Origin: JABDGC01 sp964466595
GTDB taxonomy: Bacteria > Pseudomonadota > Gammaproteobacteria > DSM-16500
Length of the DNA stretch: 64,000 nt
Reading direction: 5' to 3'
Assembly: GCA_964466595.1 (NCBI GenBank)
Contig: CAYXNR010000002.1
Location: 22,550-86,549, forward strand
The notes under the pieces are model-generated. The model saw only the letters and a list, made by a program, of their open reading frames with translations. It was not told where the DNA came from and searched no databases. A program made the translations under genes and the position numbers. Of this stretch, positions 33,703 through 42,918 are shown piece after piece; position 1 is the stretch's first letter; every line of letters begins with the position of its first letter.

Positions 33703-36339
33703 TTAGATATCCTGTCCAAACCGCGAATCATAGCCGGAAATATTATTTCTCAATATGGCTGTTGGATCACCCTTCGGATTAAAGGTTCCTAAACCCTTTA
33801 AGATGATCTGAAAATAAAATTGGTTGCTGTATTGAGGCCGGGTTTCTTGAACCCCCGTAAATGTTCTGCCTGCCACAAACTGAGCAGCCCAACAACAGCT
33901 GTCATATTGTAAACCATAAAAGAGATTCTGGAAATGCAGGGTATTCCAATCTTCACTCCATCGCCCCACCAGCCCCCAGTTCTCGGCCACAGGCCAACTA
34001 AATGATAAATCAGTTAATTTAAGGATATTTTCATTGCCAGTGCCGACTACCGTTGCATTAGAATTGGCTATAATCCCGCCTAGGAGATCGCCATTCCGCA
34101 CATAGCTGAAACCCAAATTAATCACTCTTTCTGAATCTTGCTTGTAATGAAGGGTGATCGTTTGATTATTTAATTGCTTGGTTTGAGGATCCCAAATGAC
34201 ATCTGCCGTTGCGCCCCAATGGGCGGCCATGTTGTAGCTTAAGGAGCCGGAAATAGGAGAGAGATGGCGCTTGTTATCATTATTAGCCGGATAATCTGTA
34301 CAAAGTTGAGGGTTTTGACAAAGCGTCACGGCGCGATTTTTAAAATAAATAATTTCACCCACAGCAGCCCTTAAGGTTTCTACACCGCTTTTTTGATCGA
34401 TGATACGGGTTGTGATACCTAGGCTGATGCGATTAGCATCATTAATCCGGTCAATACCGCTAAAGCGGTTATAGACAAAGAGTTGATCATAAATCAGCGT
34501 GTTGACCGTCGTATCAAAAATGGGGATTTGAGTTTGGTTGCGATAGGGTATGTAAACATAATAAAGCTGTGGCTCAAGGGTTTGAGTATAGTCCTGTCTA
34601 AAAAGCTGGAAATTACGGTCTAGATAAAGGCCAGAGCTAAAATCAAAAATAGGCAAACCCCGGGTTTGATGTTTGGGCATGGTTGCTGTGACATGACCGA
34701 GCTCATATTCGCTAAGCGCCAATTGAGCGCGTGGTATCAAGTAAAAGGCCGGCCAGTTAAGCGGCCATTCAACCCCTGGCTGTAAATGTAAACGGTCGCC
34801 TATAGGGTATTGGTTTGTATCTCCCGGCGTATTTTTAATATCAAAACGCGTGGCTTCCGTACCGATAAAATAATGCAAACCACCCCATTGATTAGGATAA
34901 TCTCCACCTAAGAGTAATTGTGGAAAACGTCGATATTGATTGTAAAAAATAGAATCTACATCAGCCGGATGTAAGGTTTGATAGCCTTGAATGCGGCCAA
35001 GAAAATCCCAATGTTCACCGGCATAATGGAGTTCACCTTGCTGTAGCAGATTATTTTGCGCGTTTTCAGTAAGATTTTTGGTGAAATCTTCAAGAAAATA
35101 ATCATCACTTACCTGACTATAATCAACAGAGGCAGACCAATGGTCGTTGAATTGTGTCTCGTGGGTCCAACCCAGAGAGTAGCGCGTGTTATGCGTGTTC
35201 ATCAGGCGATATAATTCCGCTTGTTTAAAAGGATCTGTTGATCCTTGATAGCGCTGATCCAATTTTTCCTTGAAGGTTGGAAAATATTGATCATCTGGAA
35301 AAATGCTGGCTTGGATCCTGCCCTTACTCGAGGGAGTCAGATAGCGGAATAAGTCAGCGAGCTGAAAGCCGCGTTCTGTGTAATAGGTCGGGGTGAGGGT
35401 GGTGTCGTAATTGGGAGCAAGATTCCAATAAAAAGGCAGCCCAAGATAGTAGCCAGAATAGGAGTTATTTCGGTTGATCGAACCGATCGTAGGCCATAAA
35501 AATCCAGTTTTACGCCGGGAATCAATGGGAAAATTCATATAGGGCGTATAGAAGACAGGCAGACCCTTAATGAGTAAGCGAGCGTTATTGGCCGTGCCTC
35601 TGCCCGTTTCTTTATTGAGATCGAGCTTACTCGCTTTGACCTGCCAGAAACTATGTGTTGGCGGACAGGTGCTATAGCTGACTTCCTTGAAATGATAAAT
35701 TTTGCTTTCAGTCTGTGAATAAGATTTTGCCTCTCCCCAAGCACTCAGTTGTTTAATAGGACGTGGTTTGTCTAGGGCTTGTAGGGGGACAGCAGATTTT
35801 TGCTTCAGGACTTGATTATAATTGACGGCATTCATCAGGTTGCCATAAATCGTGGTGCGATAAACAATGCCAAATAAAGAATTGGCCTTGGTTTTAAGAT
35901 CAACATGGCCTTTTTCCGCCAAGATTAAGGTATTGGGTTCCCGTAGATGCAGTGCCTCGGCAAGATCGACACCGGTGAGTTTACCGCTAATTGGATCTCG
36001 ATAAAGATAGGCTTTATTAGCTATGATTTGTCGGGTTCCATAATTAAGCGTCACCTTTCCTTCTAGAACCGAGGTTCCATGTTGGACAATTGTATATTGA
36101 TCGCTCGTAATATGAAGCTTCTCTGCTTCCTTCAGGTCTTCCTTCGATAAAAAGGGAGATTCCAGATAATAACCACCACAGCGGGTTCCTGGCTTTTCTA
36201 CCCAACCCAATTGTTCAGCTAATTCTTTGGCAGGGGGAGTCGGTTGAGCTTGTAGGGTAGTGTGAAAGACAAAGAAGAGCAGGCCTAAGGAAATAAGCGA
36301 AAATAAGCGCCATTGATTATGTTTTCTAAGGATTATCAT
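33703..36339 (-). CDS. lptD: LPS-assembly outer-membrane protein LptD
   Basis: Outer-membrane barrel that, with LptE, inserts lipopolysaccharide into the outer leaflet. The 878 residues have a signal anchor (LFSLISLGLLFFVFHTTLQA), an OstA-like jellyroll (DQYTIVQHGTSVLEGKVTLN), and a long barrel with the conserved PVFYTPYMNFPIDSRRKTGF hinge, ending in alternating aromatic strands (QFYFQIILKGLG). Paired cysteines occur near the N-terminus and late (YDSCCWAAQF), as required for LptD disulphides. It heads the lptD-surA-pdxA operon. Confidence 0.95.
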   Translation of the reverse strand: MIILRKHNQWRLFSLISLGLLFFVFHTTLQAQPTPPAKELAEQLGWVEKPGTRCGGYYLESPFLSKEDLKEAEKLHITSDQYTIVQHGTSVLEGKVTLNYGTRQIIANKAYLYRDPISGKLTGVDLAEALHLREPNTLILAEKGHVDLKTKANSLFGIVYRTTIYGNLMNAVNYNQVLKQKSAVPLQALDKPRPIKQLSAWGEAKSYSQTESKIYHFKEVSYSTCPPTHSFWQVKASKLDLNKETGRGTANNARLLIKGLPVFYTPYMNFPIDSRRKTGFLWPTIGSINRNNSYSGYYLGLPFYWNLAPNYDTTLTPTYYTERGFQLADLFRYLTPSSKGRIQASIFPDDQYFPTFKEKLDQRYQGSTDPFKQAELYRLMNTHNTRYSLGWTHETQFNDHWSASVDYSQVSDDYFLEDFTKNLTENAQNNLLQQGELHYAGEHWDFLGRIQGYQTLHPADVDSIFYNQYRRFPQLLLGGDYPNQWGGLHYFIGTEATRFDIKNTPGDTNQYPIGDRLHLQPGVEWPLNWPAFYLIPRAQLALSEYELGHVTATMPKHQTRGLPIFDFSSGLYLDRNFQLFRQDYTQTLEPQLYYVYIPYRNQTQIPIFDTTVNTLIYDQLFVYNRFSGIDRINDANRISLGITTRIIDQKSGVETLRAAVGEIIYFKNRAVTLCQNPQLCTDYPANNDNKRHLSPISGSLSYNMAAHWGATADVIWDPQTKQLNNQTITLHYKQDSERVINLGFSYVRNGDLLGGIIANSNATVVGTGNENILKLTDLSFSWPVAENWGLVGRWSEDWNTLHFQNLFYGLQYDSCCWAAQFVAGRTFTGVQETRPQYSNQFYFQIILKGLGTFNPKGDPTAILRNNISGYDSRFGQDI

Positions 36340-36417
36340 ACCCTGGTCCGTCTAACCCGAGCAGTGTAGCGAAATGTTGTTACTATTGCGAGGGTGCGAA
36401 AAAGAGAAGAGAGCGGT

Positions 36418-37602
36418 TTAATCGAATCCCAGGCCTCCCACAAGAGTTGGAGAATCTGGAGCATCTTTAACTTCTCCAGCTTCTCTAGGCTGTTGTGCGG
36501 GCGAATGAAAAAATTTTAAGCGATCTCGTTCGCTACAGAGACGCTCTTTTTCAGTTGATACAAGGTTCATCACCGTAGCTACCGTTTTGTTTTCGATAGT
36601 CTGCAGTCCCAGCTCTCTCGATAAATGAGCATCATAAGGCCCGCAGGTAACGGAAATTTCTTTAGCTTTTTGTAAAGCTTTTTTAGAAAAAAACCCTATT
36701 TGATGAGAATCAAAGCGCTCAGGTCCTTTTTTAAAATTTAACCTCATACTTAACTCTCTCACACACAAGAAAATGAGCAGCCCTGCAAGGATCCCAGCAG
36801 CAATGATCAAAATACAAGATAAAGCAGGGCTGCTACCTAGGATGCTAGCCCATACAGCATTATAAGCAGCACTAGCAGAAGTTCCATTAGCAAGGGCTGT
36901 ATCAGCGGCAGTTTCAGCGAGGGCTTCAATAGCTATAGCAGTCATGACGCCAGTAGATGATCCCACTATGAAATAGCCGGGGAGAAAATCTTCGTTAAAT
37001 TGTTGACGATAAGCTGCCACCTCCGGAGAGCTGAGCTGATTCAAGCGGCCATAGAAAAATCCACGGCTTTGTTTTTCTTCTGTAACTTTTTGAATAAAAT
37101 TTTCTAATAAGTTAATCCTAGAATTTAAATTATCCCAATAGAGCTGATAAGAAAGGGTTTGATGTTTTTTTTGGGCTTCAGTTTTTTTAGCTTCTCTCTC
37201 CTCAGCTAGCGCTTTTTTTTCATTGCTAAACTCTATTTGCAAGGCAGCTAATTCTTCATTTTTTTGCTCTTTAACTTTCTCTGTAGTCTTTTTAAGTTCC
37301 AGTGCAAGTTGAATATCCCAGTGATTTTTAGTTACTTTTATTTGTCTTTCGGCATGCTCCTCCTGCCTTGCTTCAAGCTCAGTCATTCTTTCTTCTTGTG
37401 CGCGCTCATTTTTATGGAGGGCTTCCATTCCTGCATGATAAGCTTTGATTTTTTTATGAAATGAAGTAGACACCAAGTTAAGATCTGCCTGTTCCTGCAG
37501 TTCTAAAAAAGATAGGAGATTCCAGGTTATTTCTGGTGATCCTGGAATGGTGAAGGGATTACCCTCTATAAGATTTGTAGGACTTATGTTTCTATCATGC
37601 AT
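36418..37602 (-). CDS. F-box-like, coiled-coil membrane protein (effector candidate)
   Basis: 394 residues with no homologue I can name. Residues 18-50 (IPGSPEITWNLLSFLELQEQ, then ADLNLVSTSFHKKI) fit the F-box pattern that links proteins to host ubiquitin ligases. A long Glu/Lys/Ala-rich coiled coil follows (about 60-145), then two hydrophobic segments (about 215-240 and 255-280, the latter ILIIAAGILAGLLIFLCV) forming a hairpin anchor, and a charged tail. Host-like domain plus internal hairpin is typical of translocated effectors. It separates lptD from amgK-murU, genes that are usually direct neighbours, so it was probably inserted. Confidence 0.7.
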   Translation of the reverse strand: MHDRNISPTNLIEGNPFTIPGSPEITWNLLSFLELQEQADLNLVSTSFHKKIKAYHAGMEALHKNERAQEERMTELEARQEEHAERQIKVTKNHWDIQLALELKKTTEKVKEQKNEELAALQIEFSNEKKALAEEREAKKTEAQKKHQTLSYQLYWDNLNSRINLLENFIQKVTEEKQSRGFFYGRLNQLSSPEVAAYRQQFNEDFLPGYFIVGSSTGVMTAIAIEALAETAADTALANGTSASAAYNAVWASILGSSPALSCILIIAAGILAGLLIFLCVRELSMRLNFKKGPERFDSHQIGFFSKKALQKAKEISVTCGPYDAHLSRELGLQTIENKTVATVMNLVSTEKERLCSERDRLKFFHSPAQQPREAGEVKDAPDSPTLVGGLGFD

Positions 37603-37663
37603 ATCCGCCTCTCAAATAGCATCTCAAGGAGAGAATTGGTAAAATACAAAAAAAGGAGAAGAA

Positions 37664-38674
37664 GTGAGTCAAATTAATCCCCTCTTAAGGCCCTGGCTGC
37701 AAGAAAATTGCACTTTTCCGATTGATAGTTTACATGAAATACCGGGTGATGCGAGTTTCCGTCGCTATTTTCGTTTACGTAGTGGAACGCAGTCTTATAT
37801 GGTCATGGATGCCTCAGAACAAAGAGATTGTTTTGAGCCTTATATCGCTATTGCGAAGGCCCTTCTTCCCTTGGGGATAAGGGTTCCGCAAATCTTGGCT
37901 GAAGATATCGCTCCGGGGTTTATGCTCATCTCCGATTTTGGGGATACCCAATATTTAACAGCTCTACATCCTAATAATGCCGATGAACTGTATAAAAAGG
38001 CCTTGCACTCCCTTTCAGTTTTGCAAGCCTGCCGTGAAATTCAAAATTGGACTTTGCCAGCCTTTAATCAGCAGTTCATGTTAAATGAATTAAAAGAATT
38101 TTATCATTGGTTTGTAGAACGATATTTAGGGCTGACTTGTTCGGAGCAAGAACAGACAATGCTGCAAGCTACTTTTGCCAGCCTAATTGATAGTGCGAAC
38201 AAACAACCACAGGTTTTTATCCATCGGGATTATCATTCAGCTAATTTAATGGTGCTGCCAGATCAGCAAGTGGGTATTTTAGACTTTCAAGATGCCTGTA
38301 TTGGCCCCCTCACCTATGATTTAGTTTCCCTCTTACGCGATTGTTATATCGATTGGCCGGAGTCAAAGGTGCAGCAGTGGGCTGGCTATTACTATGAAAT
38401 CCTGTGTACGCAGTCGAGCTTACAGAAAGTGAGCTTGATGCAATTCCTGCAGTGGTTCGACTGGATGGGCCTACAGCGCCATTTGAAAGTGCTTTTTATT
38501 TTTGCGCGAAAATATTTACGTGATCACACAACAAACTATTTAAAATCCATGCCCCGAACTTTAAATTATATTCTGCAGATTAGCGCGCGTTATCCTGAAT
38601 TACGCCTCTTTCACATTTATATGCGTGATTTTATTTTACCTATTTATGAAAGGAAACAACAATGCGAGGCATGA
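37664..38674 (+). CDS. amgK: MurNAc/GlcNAc anomeric kinase AmgK
   Basis: Peptidoglycan recycling: phosphorylates N-acetylmuramate at carbon 1. The 336 residues have the aminoglycoside-phosphotransferase fold: EIPGDASFRRYFRLR, IHRDYHSANLMVLPD (catalytic Asp) and GILDFQDACIGP (metal-binding). GTG at 37664 follows AAAGGAGA. It overlaps murU by 13 bases, the standard amgK-murU pair that bypasses de novo UDP-MurNAc synthesis and gives intrinsic fosfomycin tolerance in bacteria that have it. Confidence 0.93.
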   Translation: MSQINPLLRPWLQENCTFPIDSLHEIPGDASFRRYFRLRSGTQSYMVMDASEQRDCFEPYIAIAKALLPLGIRVPQILAEDIAPGFMLISDFGDTQYLTALHPNNADELYKKALHSLSVLQACREIQNWTLPAFNQQFMLNELKEFYHWFVERYLGLTCSEQEQTMLQATFASLIDSANKQPQVFIHRDYHSANLMVLPDQQVGILDFQDACIGPLTYDLVSLLRDCYIDWPESKVQQWAGYYYEILCTQSSLQKVSLMQFLQWFDWMGLQRHLKVLFIFARKYLRDHTTNYLKSMPRTLNYILQISARYPELRLFHIYMRDFILPIYERKQQCEA

Positions 38675-39339
38675 TTTTAGCTGCTGGCAGAGGTCAGCGT
38701 ATGGGGGAGTTAACAAACAACCAACCGAAACTATTATTAAAAGTAGCCGGTTCTTATCTGATTGAGCATGCAATTCAAGCTTTCTCTCAAGCAGGAATCA
38801 AAGAAATCGTGATTAATGTGTCTTACTTCAAAGAACAAATCATGGCCGCCCTCGGTACAGGCCGGCGCTATGGCCTCAAGTTGTTTTATTCGGAAGAAAA
38901 AGAGCGTCTTGAAACAGGCGGCGGCATTGTCAAAGCTTTGCCTTTATTAGGAGAAGAGCCTTTTGTAGTGTGGAGTGGTGATGTTATTTGCGATTATCCT
39001 CTCGCGCAGCTGTTGCAACAACCCCTCCGTCTTGCTCATCTTGTCATGGTCGACAATCCCGCCTTTAAACCACAAGGCGATTACTGCCTCAATCAAAATC
39101 ATGAAATTGAGTATGGACCTGGCAAAACCTACACCTTTGCAAATATTGGCCTTTATCGTCCCGCGCTATTTACAGGTTGCCAACCCATTTTCCGTCGCTT
39201 AGCCGATATCTGGCAAGACGCCATTTTACAAAAACAAATAACAGGTGAATGTTACCACGGCCTTTGGCATAATATCGGCACCCCTCAAGATCTAAAAACA
39301 GCAGAAGCCGTTTTGAGCCTTTCACCCTTTTCATCTTGA
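38662..39339 (+). CDS. murU: MurNAc-1-phosphate uridylyltransferase MurU
   Basis: Second step of the recycling shortcut: converts MurNAc-1-phosphate and UTP to UDP-MurNAc. The 225 residues start MRGMILAAGRGQRMGELTNN and continue with KLLLKVAG, YSEEKERLETGGGIV and WSGDVICDYP. Size and motifs fit MurU rather than the larger GlmU. Start overlaps amgK. Confidence 0.93.
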   Translation: MRGMILAAGRGQRMGELTNNQPKLLLKVAGSYLIEHAIQAFSQAGIKEIVINVSYFKEQIMAALGTGRRYGLKLFYSEEKERLETGGGIVKALPLLGEEPFVVWSGDVICDYPLAQLLQQPLRLAHLVMVDNPAFKPQGDYCLNQNHEIEYGPGKTYTFANIGLYRPALFTGCQPIFRRLADIWQDAILQKQITGECYHGLWHNIGTPQDLKTAEAVLSLSPFSS

Positions 39340-39383
39340 ATCCTTAGCAGGCAAAACTCTCTAAGCAAAAATTATTTAACCCT

Positions 39384-39457
39384 CGCGCCCGAGAGGATTC
39401 GAACCTCTGACCCTTGGCTTCGGAAACCAATACTCTATCCACCTGAGCTACGGGCGC
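39384..39457 (-). tRNA. tRNA-Arg (CCG)
   Basis: Read on the minus strand, a 74-base cloverleaf: acceptor GCGCCCG pairs with CGGGCGC, D arm AGCTCAGGTGGATAGAGT, anticodon stem TTGGT/GCCAA around loop TTCCGAA giving anticodon CCG, and T arm AGAGGTTCGAATCCTCT. The discriminator base is G. The CCA end is not encoded. Confidence 0.95.
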
Positions 39458-39507
39458 CTGTGCTGAATGTTAATTGAATCGAAATCTATTTTACAAGAGG
39501 AAATCGC

Positions 39508-41043
39508 ATGTCCTTAGCCCTTGTTCTGTGCCGCGCTAGCGTAGGCATTTTTTCCCCCTTAGTCACCGTAGAAACGCATCTCTCTCCGGGCTTGCCTGGC
39601 TTCAGTATTGTAGGACTACCAGAAACCGTGGTGAAAGAAAGCAAAGACCGAGTCCGCAGTGCTTTAATGAACAGTCGCTTTGAATTTCCCCGCAGAAGAA
39701 TAACGGTCAATTTAGCTCCCGCAGATTTACCAAAAGAAGGAGGACGTTTTGACTTGCCCATTGCCCTTGGCATTCTCGCCGCCTCAGGACAAATTCCCAC
39801 TTCTCGCTTACTCTGCAGTGAATTTATGGGAGAATTAGCTTTATCAGGAGATTTACGCCCCATCTCGGGTATGTTGCCCGCCATTCTAGCCGCGCAGAAG
39901 ACTAAGCATGCTATCATTATCCCAACAGCCAATGCAGCAGAAGCAGCCTTAGTTAAAAATGCAAGCGTCTTTTCCGCTGCTCATTTATTAGAAGTCTGTG
40001 CCTATTTAAAAGGGCTGCAGGAATTGTCCGCCGTTCGTTTTTCCCTTCAAAACCCGACAGTCCCAAGCCCCAGTCTTGATTTAGCGGAAGTTGCGGGACA
40101 GACCCAAGCCAAGCGTGCTTTGGAAATTACCGCCGCTGGCAAGCATAGTCTGTTGTTGATGGGCCCGCCCGGTACAGGCAAAACAATGCTAGCCAATCGC
40201 TTACCAAGCCTACTTCCCGCTTTATCAGATGAGCAGGCCCTTGAAGCAGCGACAGTTGCTTCGATGAGCACGAGTGGATTTAATCCTGCCACTTGGCAGC
40301 AGCTTCCTTTTCGTTCACCTCACCATTCTGCTTCCAGTGTTGCCTTAGTTGGGGGTGGTCGGCCGCCACGTCCAGGAGAAATTTCACTCGCGCATCAGGG
40401 CGTTTTATTTTTAGATGAATTACCAGAATTTAATCGACAGGTTCTAGAATCCTTAAGAGAACCCTTGGAATCCGGCCTCGTTACGATTTCACGCGCCTCT
40501 TTTCAAGCTGTTTTTCCTGCTAAATTTCAGCTCATAGCAGCAATGAACCCCTGTCCCTGTGGTTATGCTGGCAGTCCCTATCAAGCTTGTTCTTGTACAC
40601 CCTCGCAGATTCAAGCTTATCTCAATAAATTATCCGGTCCCTTCTTAGACAGAATCGATATGCATGTGGAAGTCCCTGCCTTATCCGCCGAGGTTTTGTC
40701 CTATGCAAAACAAGAATCCCGAGAGAGCAGTGAGGCACTGCGACAGCGTGTGAATCAAGCTCGTGAGAAACAGCAGCAACGACAGGGAAAGTGCAATGCA
40801 GAATTATCAGTAACAGAGTTAAAAGCCTTTTGTTCCTTAGATCCGCAAGCAGAACGCATTTTACAAAAGGTAATGGATAAATTTCATTTTTCCGCACGAA
40901 TCTATCACCGCATTCTTAAAGTAGCCTTGACGATTGCTGATTTAAAGGAAAAAACAGCTATTCAGACGGAAGAAATCTCTGAAGCCCTTCTCTATCGGTG
41001 TTTGGATAAACAAAAAAATGCCTTAAGAACTATCTTTAGTTGA
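39508..41043 (+). CDS. comM: Mg-chelatase-like AAA ATPase ComM (YifB)
   Basis: 511 residues. ComM is a hexameric helicase that promotes branch migration during natural transformation. It begins MSLALVLCRASVG and GLPGFSIVGLPETVVKESKD (Lon-like protease fold domain), then Walker A GPPGTGKTM near residue 220, GVLFLDELPEF (Walker B), and the cysteine cluster MNPCPCGYAG...ACSCTPSQI of this family. A comF gene is also present at 54029, so competence is possible. The gene is monocistronic, next to the tRNA. Confidence 0.95.
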   Translation: MSLALVLCRASVGIFSPLVTVETHLSPGLPGFSIVGLPETVVKESKDRVRSALMNSRFEFPRRRITVNLAPADLPKEGGRFDLPIALGILAASGQIPTSRLLCSEFMGELALSGDLRPISGMLPAILAAQKTKHAIIIPTANAAEAALVKNASVFSAAHLLEVCAYLKGLQELSAVRFSLQNPTVPSPSLDLAEVAGQTQAKRALEITAAGKHSLLLMGPPGTGKTMLANRLPSLLPALSDEQALEAATVASMSTSGFNPATWQQLPFRSPHHSASSVALVGGGRPPRPGEISLAHQGVLFLDELPEFNRQVLESLREPLESGLVTISRASFQAVFPAKFQLIAAMNPCPCGYAGSPYQACSCTPSQIQAYLNKLSGPFLDRIDMHVEVPALSAEVLSYAKQESRESSEALRQRVNQAREKQQQRQGKCNAELSVTELKAFCSLDPQAERILQKVMDKFHFSARIYHRILKVALTIADLKEKTAIQTEEISEALLYRCLDKQKNALRTIFS

Positions 41044-41159
41044 ATACCTGGTTCATCTCAAGCTGAGTTAAGTAAAAAAATAAGCTAGCCTTAATCACCC
41101 AATTAAATCAGCATCATCCATTAATTGACAAATAATATATAAAAATGTAATGTTTCGTT

Positions 41160-41185
41160 TCATTTTTTAAAAAATGAGCTATAAT
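41160..41185 (+). promoter_or_regulatory. Promoter with perfect palindrome for the 41.2-42.7 kb operon
   Basis: TCATTTTTTAAAAAATGA (41160-41177) is a perfect 18-base palindrome placed two bases before TATAAT (41180-41185), about 60 bases ahead of the first ATG. A regulator bound there would cover the -35 to -10 region, as in autorepressed toxin-antitoxin operons. The -35 itself is weak. Confidence 0.6.
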
Positions 41186-41244
41186 AATGGTAGGTATATC
41201 TAAGCAATGGCCTATGGTTAAGTATTTGAAACTAAGGAAACTTA

Positions 41245-41661
41245 ATGAAGGCCACGTATCAATTAACTGACTTTGTGAGCGCCTGTGCAATGAATGATAA
41301 TTCAGTTCAAATTCGCAGGGAGGCACAAAATAACGCTGGTGAGTATTTCAAACTCAAGACCAGAAGTGATCTACTTGGCTTTATCTCTCTGGGTGGTCTT
41401 GAATCTGCAGAATTGATTAAAACAAAAAAATTAGAAAAGAATTTCCATAGTACCAACACAATTATGGTCGATTCTTACAAATTTCACTCCGGGAGTGATG
41501 AAGGCTACATAGCGTTTTATCAGCCCAACACCAATGCCTGGATAATTAAATCGTTTAAAAAATTTGATCCTCCTGGCACGCCAAAGAATCAACCGTTTAT
41601 AGGGTTAGACAAGTTGGTGAAATCTTTAGAGCATAAAGGAGACGAGAATGAAAAAAAATAA
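41245..41661 (+). CDS. Hypothetical protein, candidate toxin of a three-gene operon
   Basis: 138 residues. No family is recognised. The core reads AGEYFKLKTRSDLLGFISLG, then IMVDSYKFHSGSDEGYIAFY, then NAWIIKSFKKF: alternating hydrophobic strands with Lys, Ser and His, the size and flavour of small RelE/MqsR-type folds, though no catalytic motif is certain. AAGGAAA precedes the ATG. It is first in a unit whose second gene is MqsA-like, overlapping it by 14 bases. Toxin-first order with an MqsA-type partner argues by context for a toxin. Confidence 0.6.
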   Translation: MKATYQLTDFVSACAMNDNSVQIRREAQNNAGEYFKLKTRSDLLGFISLGGLESAELIKTKKLEKNFHSTNTIMVDSYKFHSGSDEGYIAFYQPNTNAWIIKSFKKFDPPGTPKNQPFIGLDKLVKSLEHKGDENEKK

Positions 41662-42244
41662 TGTTATATGCCCCGCGTGTGGCTCGGAAGATTTGCAACG
41701 TAATGAAGTAGATAGTACGGACTGTATTACGTTGGGTTCAGAGTTTACTTACAAAGAAATATATTACCATTGTCAAAATTGCTCAGATGAATTTGATATT
41801 TTCAATGAGTCTGAAAAAAATTTTCGTGATGCGGAACAAAAAGCGCATAAATTATTTGCAGCCCAGGCCATAGAATATTTGGCTGATAAAAACATCAGTA
41901 TGGCCTTATTCGAACGGGTCTTTGAGCTTCCAACAAGAACTTTAACTCGCTGGAAGGAAGGTAATCTTTCTGCAAGCGCATTATCATTGCTTCGTATATT
42001 GGTAACCTATCCTTGGGTTGTAAAAGTTGCCGAAAAAAAATATATCCCTGAATTTGCAAATTATGAACTTATGCATGCAGCAGCAAATACATTTATAAAA
42101 TGTGCAGCAAACTTTGGCCATGGATTTAAATTTGAAATAGAGCAGAAATCAAAAGATACGACTTTTGTTACGATTAATATGGATGTTGCTAAAGAAGCTA
42201 CTCCAAGGGTGACAGTCAATAGGGAATTTGAGAGGACAGGATGA
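41648..42244 (+). CDS. MqsA-like zinc-finger/helix-turn-helix protein
   Basis: 198 residues. The N-terminus has two CxxC pairs (CPACGSEDL and HCQNCSDEF) that should bind zinc, as in the MqsA/YgiT antitoxins. The middle AQAIEYLADKNISMALFERV and LPTRTLTRWKEGNLSASALS is a helix-turn-helix of the same group. A C-terminal extension of about 70 residues, not found in MqsA, ends in a beta-rich TFVTINMDVAKEATPRVTVN. It likely neutralises the upstream product and represses the operon at 41160-41177. It overlaps both neighbours. Confidence 0.78.
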   Translation: MKKNNVICPACGSEDLQRNEVDSTDCITLGSEFTYKEIYYHCQNCSDEFDIFNESEKNFRDAEQKAHKLFAAQAIEYLADKNISMALFERVFELPTRTLTRWKEGNLSASALSLLRILVTYPWVVKVAEKKYIPEFANYELMHAAANTFIKCAANFGHGFKFEIEQKSKDTTFVTINMDVAKEATPRVTVNREFERTG

Positions 42245-42669
42245 TGAAATTGTTAGATGCATTATTTTGCGATGACGTTAGATTTGAGGCAAACAATAAA
42301 TTTTCACTTATGGGGTTGTATAATGACCGAATGGTTTATCCCAGGGGAACATCTTTCCCAATAGTGACAAGGCTTGCTGTTGTGTTAAGGTTTAGTTTTC
42401 AGGAAAATGAAATAACAACAAATAATTTTAAGTTTAATTATTTTCTCGATAAAAATTCTATCTTAGAGCTATCTGGGCAAATCCAAATTTCATCATCACA
42501 CCAATTTGCAAACTTGGTTATTAATGCGGAAGGATTAAAGCTGGAGCTGGGCGAATTAGGTTACTCTATTGTCATATATAATGAAAAAAACGAAGAAATA
42601 TTCAAAAAAAATGAAAAATGCGCATTAAAAATCATTACTGAAGAGCAGGATAGGGATAGGACATTATAG
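42241..42669 (+). CDS. DUF6941-like protein, third gene of the MqsA-like operon
   Basis: 142 residues. The opening KLLDALFCDDVRFEANNKFS and MGLYNDRM match my memory of DUF6941, a small family of unknown function; the rest is beta-strand rich. Its start overlaps the previous stop, so it is translationally coupled to the MqsA-like gene. A conserved third gene would make the system tripartite, for example with a chaperone or immunity subunit. Role unknown; family call moderately sure. Confidence 0.65.
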   Translation: MMKLLDALFCDDVRFEANNKFSLMGLYNDRMVYPRGTSFPIVTRLAVVLRFSFQENEITTNNFKFNYFLDKNSILELSGQIQISSSHQFANLVINAEGLKLELGELGYSIVIYNEKNEEIFKKNEKCALKIITEEQDRDRTL

Positions 42670-42719
42670 ACAAGACTAGAAAATACAAATAGTCATTTTA
42701 GGTTTTAAGGAAGCGTGCA

Positions 42720-42761
42720 ATGGAAATTATTCCTAATTGGCATCCAGTTTTTGTTCAATAA
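42720..42761 (+). pseudogene. Short relic resembling a DUF2231 membrane gene start
   Basis: ATG at 42720 encodes MEIIPNWHPVFVQ and stops. This is close to the conserved beginning of DUF2231-type membrane proteins (IPNWHPIxVHF). No continuation is present. It lies in a 249-base gap before the next gene. Possible remnant; the match is only 13 residues. Confidence 0.35.
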
Positions 42762-42918
42762 AGATGGAAATTTTAGACTAAAAATAGCCAAGCCAGACAT
42801 TAAACAATCTGCGTTAGCGGGAATGGCTGACCTATAGATAGGTTTGGATAGGTTTAAATGAACGGATCCAGGCTTTTTTCGTGCTAAGATAAATCAAGCC
42901 AATCTCAAGGAGTGAACC

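Noticed and set aside
39486..39932. Leftward 148-codon frame over comM
   Set aside because: Opposite strand of the conserved comM N-terminus; composition typical of an antisense shadow.
41114..41326. Leftward frame across the promoter of the three-gene operon
   Set aside because: It runs over the palindrome and TATAAT box and into the first gene; no family resemblance or ribosome site.
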